16,808 nt of DNA, from positions 1 through 16,808 of the forward strand of contig LSSN01001873.1 in NCBI GenBank assembly GCA_001970855.1, read 5' to 3'. The position numbers and the translations under genes are program-made. Shown one piece after another: positions 1 through 8,330 of this stretch. The notes under the pieces were generated by a model, which saw only the letters and a program-made list of their open reading frames with translations, ran no database searches and was not told where the DNA came from. The stretch comes from Smittium culicis. Its lineage: Eukaryota > Kickxellomycota > Harpellomycetes > Harpellales > Legeriomycetaceae. The first letter of the stretch is position 1. Every line of letters begins with the position of its first letter.

Positions 1-73
1 TGGGGACTCCGAGGATTGAACTCGGGACCGTACGATCTTCAGTCGCACGCTCTCCCAGCTGAGCTAAGTCCCC
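1..73 (-). tRNA. tRNA-Phe (anticodon GAA), intronless
   Basis: Reverse-complemented, this folds into a complete 73-nt cloverleaf. The acceptor stem GGGGACT pairs with AGTCCCC, the D stem is GCTC/GAGC, and the anticodon stem TGCGA/TCGTA has one G-U pair. The anticodon loop CTGAAGA gives anticodon GAA for phenylalanine. The T stem CCGAG/CTCGG carries loop TTCGATC, and the discriminator base A is window base 1. The internal polymerase III A box (TAGCTCAGCTGGG) and B box (AGTTCGATCC) are both intact. There is no intron, unlike baker's yeast tRNA-Phe. The polymerase III terminator would lie before base 1 and cannot be seen. The sequence resembles nuclear cytosolic tRNA-Phe rather than a mitochondrial tRNA. 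Confidence 0.97.
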
Positions 74-120
74 ATATCATTGTTAGCAAATGAAATCATC
101 AATTAGTAAAATTATCTAAT

Positions 121-360
121 ACATAATAATCAATGCTTATGATAATGTATTAGTGGATAGATAATCATGAATTATTTAATGCATAATAATCAATGCTTAT
201 GATAATGTATTAGTGGATAGATAATCATGAATTATTTAATGCATAATAATCCAATCCTATACTGGTCTATTAGTGGATAGATAATCATGAATTATTTAAT
301 GCATAATAATCCAATCCTATACTGGTCTATTAGTGGATAGATAATCATAGATTATTTAAT
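121..360. repeat. Four 60-bp tandem repeat units in A-A-B-B order
   Basis: Four units of exactly 60 bp lie head to tail (121-180, 181-240, 241-300, 301-360). All share the outer part, including TTAGTGGATAGATAATCAT and ATTATTTAAT. The central part exists in two versions. Units 1 and 2 have CAATGCTTATGATAATG, and units 3 and 4 have CCAATCCTATACTGGTC. Units 1 and 2 differ at one base and units 3 and 4 at two, so the array probably arose by recent duplication of two subtypes. The array starts 48 bp upstream of the minus-strand tRNA-Phe gene, in its 5' flank. Nothing suggests that it is coding. Confidence 0.95.
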
Positions 361-855
361 GCATAAAATTATTAGTAACACAATGATCGATAATCGAATA
401 AGGTTTGCTACAGAGATAAACAAAGAGCTTCAAAGAATAAAGCTCTACATAAATAGAATAGCTACAATAATTATTATACTTTTAAAACACTATTTTTTCG
501 GCAACCTAAATTGTATAAAAGGGGCGCCAAATTTCATTATAATATTTTCTTTAGTGGTTATCGCTAATAAATATTTTCCCATTCCTATTCTTATATATTA
601 TTTAAAAGCTTACAAAGCTAACAATCATTGGGCAATAATATTATATATATAAACAATAAATTATCATTCATTATTGACTCTATCCCATTCTGAGGCACAC
701 ACCACTAAAGTCTTTAAAAAAACATAACCAATTAAATTTATCAATAATTTTATCTATTAACTGGATTATATTTATATTCAACAATAGTTTTTCAATAAAA
801 TAGCCATATTTCTATTTTGTATTACGTTGGGTAGTTTTTGTAATTCAAAAGAACT

Positions 856-881
856 TAACCGTCTCTAAAAGGGTTAAATAT
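856..881. repeat. Short hairpin TTAACC...GGTTAA followed by AAGGGTTAAATAT motif
   Basis: TTAACC and GGTTAA form a 6-bp inverted repeat around a loop of about ten bases. The right arm lies inside the 13-mer AAGGGTTAAATAT (869-881), which recurs exactly at 13430-13442 in the left arm of the large palindrome. It may be a remnant of the same element family. It could also be chance, although GGG is rare in this background. Confidence 0.4.
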
Positions 882-3811
882 CTAATCTTGTAAAAATATA
901 TGGCATTAGATTAGACTCATCGATAATAGATTATATTGAGTTGCAGTTTATAAAAAAAGAAATAATGATTTCATATAATTTATTTCTGATTCAAAAAAAT
1001 TTTCATGTCATTGATATAAATCCTGTTTAAAGCTATAATCCAGAGTTTTCAATTGAAAAAAAAAATTTTTTTTATCGTGAATTGGGGTGGAGCTACGAAG
1101 CTTTTAGATTTAAAGCGATTTAAACTTTATCAAAATTTACTAACACTTTCAATTTTTACAAAAAAAATTTAAAGTGTTTAACTACATTTTGCAAGAATAT
1201 GAAAAACCTAGCTGATATCCATTGATATATAAAATTTAGATATATTTATAGTCTAGATAAGCCTTATTGGTATACAATTGATTTTTTTATAATTATTTTA
1301 ATAAATTATAGCTTAATAGTTATTTTAAAACCCATTTACTATTAATTTATATTATATTGTTATAACTAAACGATTTTCATCGATAGAAATTAAATATTAA
1401 ATTATCAACCCGATATTTATAATATATGCCTTACAAAAAACCAACAAAATTTTCAAGTCAAATTTTATAAGAGTCTATCATTAATTTATGTCAGATATAT
1501 GACTCATTTAAAACATAAGAAGCGTTTATTATACTCATAAATTCGATGATTTTCGCATTTATCAAAAAATGGCAACATTATATCATAAGCCTCATAATAA
1601 TTTGAATATAATAATTAATATATAAATATGTAGCTTTCCAAATGCTACATTTTGGTGCATTAAAGAAAATTTTAGATTATTTAAAATTTTATTTTTAAAA
1701 AATTAAAAAACAGAATTTTATAAAACATATGATAATAATTCGATTAATTATATCAATAAAATACTCATTGAAAGATTTATTTAGAATAATTTCCAAGAGT
1801 TTAATCTTAAATAAATTTTAATTTTGAATTTTTTTATAAATCTAGAATAAATATAAAAGCTTTTATAATACAATAGCTATAAGTACTCTAGTTAGCCAAA
1901 AATTATCAATTTTCTTCATCTAACCCCCTCCCCTTCTTTTTATTTCATTTGCCAAAAGTAAACATATTTACTAGATCAATCAGGATCTTTTAAATAATGA
2001 TATTTTTAAAAAAATCTTTGTAAGATTTGAATATTTATTTAAATTTTGATACTTTTTTCAGTAATGCAATGATCTTACATATAATTTTATTAGATTCTTT
2101 CTATTTTTTCATAATTAAAATTCGTAGTTTTATCTTGAAAATTTTTTATATGTAAAAAGAGGATAAAATTATAATTTTATACTAATTTTATATAAGTTTA
2201 TTTTACTATCCATTTTACTATCGTGCTAAATTATTGAATTTTTGGACTTTTTTAGTATTTTAGTACGACTAAAAATGAATTAATAGATTAAATAAATATT
2301 CTTTTGTATATAACGTAGTATTATATTATTTTGAAAATGTGACTCGATTTTGTAACTTTTAATGAGGTAAAAAATATCAGATTACTTTTTCCATTTTCCA
2401 TTTCAAATAATAAAATAAGTATATAATAATCAATAAATTTATTTCTTGTATATTTAAATATAATTTTTTAATAAATAATTTTGATGCTTAATTAAAAATT
2501 TAATCAAAAAAAAAAATTCAATTAGTAATTGAATATTTTGAGAGTACTAATTTTTTATTAACTTATATCAAGCTCAATTGCCGAATTTATCGACAGGAAA
2601 CTTTGGGGAAATAAATTTTATTTTTGGTATTTTGTACCGATGGTTTTATTAATAAATGATTAATATGATGCATAAAAATTTCAGGCAATAGATACAAGTT
2701 AAGATTTATAAAAATATCTTTTAAGTTTTACTATGCTTATATTCAATATTTTACACATCTTTTCAGTAATAAAAATTAATATCGGGTCGATTTTTCTCAT
2801 AATTTTCTGAAAAAAGCACTATAAATATATGAATATTGTAAATAATAGTTTTTTTATGTATTTATTTAAACAATACTTGACATAAAAATTTTCTTGTATG
2901 TTTTGGTTAGTTTAATTGATATTATTTAATTGTATTATAAAATTTTCAATCTATTCATTAAATGAATATTGAGGTATAAAATATTCCTAGAAAGCTAGCT
3001 ATATTTAAATCTTGAAATAACTCCCCTCAATTTTTTTCAAAGCTATATTTCTCGCTTGAATTTTTTTTAGCCAAAATTTTTTAATAGTGTGTTAAGTCAT
3101 AAAATCATCTATATAAATATCAAAGAAATTCATCTATAGTATTTTTTCGTGAATATTGAGTATTTATTGTTTAAATAGGAATATATTATTTCTATTTGTA
3201 TTCTAGCTAGCTTTTAATTAATCATCTAAAAAACTTGTACCTATTTTATATAAACTTATAATAATCAATCGAGTTTTAGTTTTTTTCTAAATAAAATAAT
3301 TGAAGATTTAAAAAATTAATATTTTATTTTTATTTTTTATTAAACAACCAGCTTAATTAAACATAAAATTTCAAAAAAAAATAATCCAAATTTAATATTT
3401 AATTTTTTGAAAATAATAGACATTTCGTATAACTTATGAATTTATAAATTTCAAGTATATTCAAATATATTAAAAAATGTTTTTATAAAAGTTTTTTTAT
3501 TACTTTTATATTTTATTAATTGTATGCTAGCTATAAAAATGCTAATTTTCGTAAATAATATTTTTTATTCTACGCACTTTAATCAATTAAAAACTATAAA
3601 TTTTATCTGTAAGATGTTTTTAATACATTTATATTTCGATTTTTTATTAAAATATATTATATGATATTATTTTAATTTTAATTGCAATTTCTATAATATT
3701 TAATAATAAAATAACCTTTGGAGTAACATTTTAAATCAATTTTTGTTGTAAATTGCCCCATTTCAAAAATGTTGTGAGCATTATGATTCCAATAGTAAAA
3801 AAAAAATTTGG

Positions 3812-3850
3812 ACTCAAGCTAATTTGAGTTAGATATTAGAAGATATTAGA
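3812..3850. repeat. Small hairpin plus tandem 10-mer duplication
   Basis: ACTCAA (3812-3817) and TTGAGT (3824-3829) form a 6-bp stem. Directly after it, AGATATTAGA occurs twice in tandem (3831-3840 and 3841-3850). The duplication is exact. No function is evident, and replication slippage is the simplest explanation. Confidence 0.5.
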
Positions 3851-4507
3851 TAAGGATTTTATTTCTAGAAATAAAATAAATCATTTTCTTAGATTAATTT
3901 AGTTAATAAACTCAAAAAAACCGTGTTTATACAACAGTAACAAAAAAAAAAAAACAATTCTTTCTCCGTCCCATTTTTTAGTTTTTTCAAATTTTCTATG
4001 ACCAAAAAATGACTATAAAATAATGAGTTCAAATCAACAATTCTTAAAACAATCAGATCATTTTTTTAATAGCATTAATTTTATTTGATATAAAGTTAAA
4101 ACTATTAGTGGAAAAATTGAAATAATTATTTAAATTTATTTAAAAAGGTACCATTAAATATAAATGGATCAAGGTGCTAAAAATTATTTAAAATAAAATT
4201 TTAGTCTATTAAAATATTAAATTACATACTAATTCTTAATAAGTAATATTATAACTCAGTAGTTTGATGTTTATTTTGATATAAAATCTCATTTAGCTTG
4301 CAAGAAACGAATTTAGTTTCTAAACAAAAAAAATAACATGAAAAAATTACAATTAATAAAAAAAAAACTATCTAAATAATAATTATTAGCTAAGTTTTAT
4401 TTTAAGGTTAATCATCTTTTTTTTTACTAGCATTTTTTGATTAGCTTAGAATGTATTTATTTTATTTATGCAAGATAATTTAAGCAAAGTAACAAGAATT
4501 TTCAAAT

Positions 4508-4710
4508 AAATATTTGGGAGCTTTTCATTTCCATGTTTTTCTTGAATATATATACATGGAGATTATTTTGAGGAGCGGAACTTTGCTATTAAGCTTTTCA
4601 TATTTATCAACATTACTTTTATTTATAAATCAACTTAGAATTTATTTTCGAATGTTTCACCTGATACAATCAATAGATTTATCTAATTCAAATAAGCTAA
4701 TTGAATTTCT
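4508..4710 (+). repeat. Dispersed repeat, copy 1
   Basis: This stretch aligns in direct orientation with 5286-5470. Shared anchors in the same order are TGGGA (4515), TTTGAGGA (4567) and TTTATCTAATT (4678). The spacings are 52 and 111 bases, against 48 and 105 in the other copy. Around the anchors the similarity is roughly 70-75% by eye. An 87-codon open frame crosses this copy, but it opens at TTG and has no recognisable product, so I treat the region as a decayed repeat. The element type is unknown, and it is too short and diverged to name. Confidence 0.5.
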
Positions 4711-5285
4711 AAGAAAAATATTTCCGATCCCCCTAATAATATCCTATATTTATAAACCTTCGTCTATTTCCAGTTAAATTTGATCAAATTTTATTTATAA
4801 AAGTGTTTTTATTTCACTTTAAAATTTTTTTTATATGAATTACTAATAATTTCTCTAAAATGGTTTCTATAAAAATTTTATTTGATAAGTAACCTTTTTT
4901 GATATTTATAGCTTAAAAAATCTTCAAAATATTTATATTTTTCTTTATTAGCTTTTATTCCTAATTTCATTTACATTAACTTTTATTTTATTTCACAGGA
5001 GGGAAAAATGTGTTTAAAATAATATTATTTTACACGTGGTAAATATAAACCACTAAAAAAGTAAATGATTTTAATAATAGGAGATAATAATAAAAAATAG
5101 CATCAAGAGAGTGGTTTTAATGAAGGATAAATGATTAAAAGAGTACGAAAAATTTAAATTATTTTATACGATTCTTTAGCTTTAAAGGTTTGTAATATTT
5201 GTTATTTGCTTTTTTATAACGTTTAATATTCCTAATAAGTCAAAAAAAATTAACAATTCGTCAATTGATTGCATATTGTGAATTA

Positions 5286-5470
5286 AATAATATTATGGGA
5301 TATTTAATTTCATGAAAAAATAAAAAAATTTTTTTTTGTAATATTTGAGGAACAGAATCTTTTCTACTAAGTTTTTCCTATTCTGAAATTAAAATTTTTT
5401 ATGATAATATAGAATAAAATCAAAATACTATTTGAATCGATCGATAACTTTATCTAATTTACATAACTCC
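5286..5470 (+). repeat. Dispersed repeat, copy 2, abutting the GC-rich island
   Basis: This is the partner of 4508-4710. The anchors TGGGA (5296), TTTGAGGA (5344) and TTTATCTAATT (5449) follow the same order with nearly the same spacing. The right end runs directly into the GC-rich island that starts near 5463, so this copy could be the flank of whatever the island is. The two copies lie about 775 bp apart in the same orientation. I found no long terminal repeat ends, target-site duplication or coding region that would place them in a known class. Confidence 0.5.
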
Positions 5471-5512
5471 TAAGAGTGGAATACCTCGTCGTAGTTTAAT
5501 TGCTTAAGTATC

Positions 5513-5528
5513 GTACTTTTGTAAGTAC
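5513..5528. repeat. Perfect 6-bp hairpin in the GC island
   Basis: GTACTT and AAGTAC pair around the tetraloop TTGT. The hairpin overlaps TTTGTAAGT (5518-5526), which recurs 46 bases later in the second hairpin. Confidence 0.7.
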
Positions 5529-5555
5529 ACTATACTAAAATTTCATGTAGCGTTG

Positions 5556-5579
5556 CACTATCCTTTGTAAGTGATAGTG
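5556..5579. repeat. Perfect 7-bp hairpin in the GC island
   Basis: CACTATC and GATAGTG pair around a 10-base loop that includes most of TTTGTAAGT (5564-5572). Two further A-T pairs and one G-T pair can extend the stem inside the loop. Two hairpins presenting the same 9-mer suggest an RNA with repeated stem-loops, or an internal duplication. Confidence 0.7.
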
Positions 5580-6013
5580 AAGGCAGCGATCAGTTATTTG
5601 GAGGACAGTGATTCCAGAGAAGAGGTATCTAGAAACAGGAGGAGCCGATTCGTTTAGCAAAGTCTGATACAATTTCTGTTCAAAAATCCAGCGTTCGACA
5701 GCTATACGGATCTCAGCCGTTTAACAGCTTATTGTAGGAGAGCCAGGTCGATCTTTCCTAAATTTGGTTAGGGTCATATTTTTTATTAATCCTGTTAGAT
5801 GTAGGCTCTGACTAGGATCTCTATGATCATAAAAAATTCGATTTTGTTTGAATTAGCTTAATTATATGGCTGTTTGTTACTTTAGTCATCCTGCTCTCTT
5901 GAAGAAATGTCTGGGAGTATCCTTCGGTTAGTAGAGTGATCCCATTTTCCCTTTAGATACGCAGCAGGTAGACCGGTTGAGGAATTTATTGGCATTAGAC
6001 TATTGGATTTTTT

Positions 6014-7927
6014 ATGCCTTGCACCAAATTTACTATTCTTCAGTATATTTTATTGCATATTTTCTTTTATTGTTATCGCACCAATAAAATTCCGTGAATA
6101 AAAAAAAATCTTATATCATAGTTTTCACTCCGATATATAACAATAAAACTAGGCTTCTTCAAACCAGATAATGATATCCTTATTTTAAACTATCCCAATA
6201 AATACGAAGTAAAATTTACTTATGACATATACTATAGATAGATATTCTAAAAATCCGATTTATAAATCGACTATTATATCTTATTATTATGGAATAAAGT
6301 GCGATAATACCGTTTTTTATTATACAAAATATAAATTATGATAACGAAAATTTACGTTTGAAAAAAGTAAAAATATTTGTAACATCATAAGCAAATTTGT
6401 ATCAAATAATTTCTAGATTTTGTTCTTTAAAGATTTTTTATGGAATATTGTATTAAGTGTAGATTAAAATTGCTATAATACACCAGTAATTGGATTTTGA
6501 AGTACCAAAACTGTTAAAATCTAGATGGTATGCATAATAACCATCCCAATTTATATTATATTGAATATAAAAATGTATTTATATAATTTTTATATATTAA
6601 AGTTGCATTTTTCTTATATAAATATTTTATAGAAATAAATATTTTTTTGATAAGCATCATGAAAAAGAAATATTTGATCTTTTAATCCCAAATAGATTCT
6701 TATTAAATCTGGATTGTAAGAAATTAGATTTTTTAATATTAGTTTGATGAGTAATTTGAGTATTATTATTTATATAATTATTTATTTAGAAAAGAAGAAA
6801 GAATTTTTTTATATATTATTTATAAACAGGTTATTTATTCTAATACTCTATTTCAACTTTATTTTATTTTAAAATCTAATCTTAATTATATCTTAAACAT
6901 TTTTCTTATAACATACTTGTACAAGTTAAAAGATAAGGAAAAATTATATATGAATAGAAGAATCATGATTTTTTGTTTTTTCAATAATTGAAAAAAATTA
7001 TAAATAGAATTGAAAAAAAAAACAAATATTTTTTTAATTTATAAAATTTTTAATTCTCTTCAGCAAGCTATACTATTAGAGCCCAAATAATACCCTGATT
7101 TAAAACATAAATAATAAAAATAATATAGGAGAAAAGGGAATTTTCCTAAAAAAAATACTCTATTTTAATGATTTAAAGTATCGATACTGATTCTCAATTA
7201 ATTTTATAATTATTTTTATTTAACTAAAAAAACAACTATGGTAATATTTTAGCGAGTTTTGAATGTTTTTACTTAACATTTATGCAAATATTTACATTAA
7301 TAGATACATATTTTCATATAACATTGATGTTTTTTTTTTTTTTAATTTTATTTAAAATGATTCATGATTTATACTATTTTATACGTTATCAAAAAATATT
7401 TCGATGTATACTAAATATCTGTACGGACTTTTTTGAATCGAATTATTATTAGAGCTTGGGTGATATATAGCAAAACTAATAAATTAATATGAAAAAATAT
7501 TCAAATATAACAGAGTAAGAATATTAAAATTTTTTTTGTTAAATTAAAGCTCCTATTAAATCATACAAGCTGAAATTTTTAACTTTATAAGTTTCAAATT
7601 CATACATTTTTGAATGAAAAATAAAATATGAATTTTTTTCCACTATTAATTGATATAATAATGGTTGACTCAGATATTCAAAAACAACGTATTTAAAATA
7701 TAAGCATCCGTTCAATTTGTTGCTTGTTTCGAGTTTAATACTTTTATAAAGAATATCAATAAAGCAAAAAATGATAATTCGATCTGAACGCAAATGAAGT
7801 GTTTTTTCTTTTTTTTCACTTCTATTTCTATTAGTTCCAGCGAATTTATTAAACAATATTTAAAAGTGAAATATAACAAATAAAAAGGATTTGAAAGGTT
7901 AAAAAAATATTAACATTTTTTTTTCTC
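6014..7927. other. AT-rich desert without recognisable genes
   Basis: No gene is supported here. The stretch contains a run of 14 T near 7330-7343 and many stops in all frames. The longest open frame, minus strand 7856-7539 (105 codons), opens at TTG directly after a stop. It has no motif I recognise, so it is not called as a gene. Confidence 0.65.
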
Positions 7928-7993
7928 AACCCATATCCCTCCGCTGCTCTAGCAGCTCCATAACCATCGGAAATTGATTCGAGGAGGTAGGTT
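7928..7993. other. Compact GC-rich island with nested inverted repeats
   Basis: Sixty-six bases near 50% GC are embedded in A+T-rich DNA, 338 bp beyond the methyltransferase stop codon. The outer arms AACC (7928-7931) and GGTT (7990-7993) and the inner arms CCTCC (7938-7942) and GGAGG (7983-7987) are collinear and can form one interrupted helix. Inside lies a second hairpin, GCTGCT (7943-7948) with AGCAGC (7951-7956). It could be a small structured RNA or a tiny foldback element. Alternatively it could be a short exon on the minus strand: TACCAAC and then TTGAATACAG precede it like a branch point and acceptor site, and a frame ending in TGA reads through it. The product family is not recognised. 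Confidence 0.4.
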
Positions 7994-8179
7994 TGTCTGT
8001 ATTCAAGATTTTATATTGATTCAGAGTTGGTAAAAAATTAGAGTTATTTATAAAGTATCTATAACGAGATACAAGCGTTTAAATACAAAATTTAAAAAAA
8101 CTTGGTAAAATTTGAAAAAGCCCTGAAAGAAGGGTTGTATAATTAAAAGACACTCACTGAAAACATTTTAAAAAGCTAT

Positions 8180-8185
8180 TTTATT
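8180..8185 (-). promoter_or_regulatory. Possible polyadenylation signal AATAAA
   Basis: On the minus strand this reads AATAAA, 146 bases downstream of the methyltransferase stop codon. It is the first such hexamer after the gene. In A+T-rich DNA the hexamer is common by chance, so the assignment is tentative. Confidence 0.3.
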
Positions 8186-8330
8186 AGTTTTTTTTACTTT
8201 TTTATGAGAGAAAAGTGTAACCATGAAATAGCTAGAGGTATTGAATACAAACTAAAAATAAATGAATTTATAGCAAAATATGGGACGAATTAATGGGGGT
8301 AATATAGAAAGTACACTTTGTAGAAATAAA

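Larger units (their letters stand above)
653..4507. other. AT-rich desert without recognisable genes
   Basis: I see no gene here. The stretch is homopolymer-rich A+T DNA with stops in every frame. Slightly less AT-rich spots occur near 675-705, 1081-1100 and 1920-1940 (a run of C and T), but none has coding or RNA features I recognise. Small local structures are a TTAACC/GGTTAA hairpin at 856-877, a 14-bp palindrome at 1046-1059, and a hairpin followed by a 10-bp tandem duplication at 3812-3850. Confidence 0.7.
5463..6013. other. GC-rich island without ORF: candidate structured RNA gene or pseudogene
   Basis: Base composition jumps from about 20% to above 40% GC across most of this stretch, similar to the methyltransferase gene, yet no frame is open throughout. 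About 60-codon open stretches occur on both strands near 5580-5770, with no clear third-position bias for either strand, which fits RNA or an old pseudogene. Perfect hairpins sit at 5513-5528 (GTACTT/AAGTAC) and 5556-5579 (CACTATC/GATAGTG). Both contain TTTGTAAGT. On the plus strand the island ends in TTTTTT (6008-6013), a possible polymerase III terminator. A GTTCGA core near 5693 resembles part of a B box. On the minus strand ACCCTAACC (5774-5766) resembles a telomerase RNA template. Comparison from memory with RNase P, RNase MRP, SRP, U1-U6 and U3 RNAs gave no convincing match. Strand and identity are undecided. Confidence 0.45.

Noticed and set aside
359..652. 97-codon open frame on the plus strand starting at ATG
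   Set aside because: Its start lies in the end of the 60-bp repeat, the product is a low-complexity Ile/Asn/Lys/Leu string with no motif, and a frame of this length is within reach of chance given the A+T content and window size. A small membrane protein cannot be fully excluded.
4514..4777. 87-codon open frame on the plus strand
   Set aside because: It opens with TTG, which is not a normal eukaryotic start, overlaps the diverged repeat copy and has no recognisable product.
5463..6013. Island as RNase P, RNase MRP, SRP, U1-U6 or U3 RNA
   Set aside because: Isolated matches occur (GGAAAGATC, CGGCTGAG, GCCAGGTCG, ACTTAC), but never the required set with the right order and spacing. None is convincing without a covariance-model search.
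5463..6013. Island as a retrotransposon polyprotein fragment
   Set aside because: Several frames give protein-like stretches on both strands, but none contains a recognisable protease, reverse transcriptase, RNase H or integrase motif.
7539..7856. 105-codon open frame on the minus strand
   Set aside because: It starts at TTG two codons after a stop. There is no ATG near the beginning, no domain is visible, and base composition is close to background. It could at most be part of a spliced or decayed gene.
7928..7993. GC-rich patch as a tRNA
   Set aside because: It contains GATTCGA, which resembles a T loop, but no T stem, anticodon stem or A box can be formed around it.
7928..8330. GC-rich patch as an alternative last exon of the methyltransferase
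   Set aside because: The methyltransferase already ends where family members end, with its own TAA at 8333-8331, and no donor site was identified that would join it to the patch.
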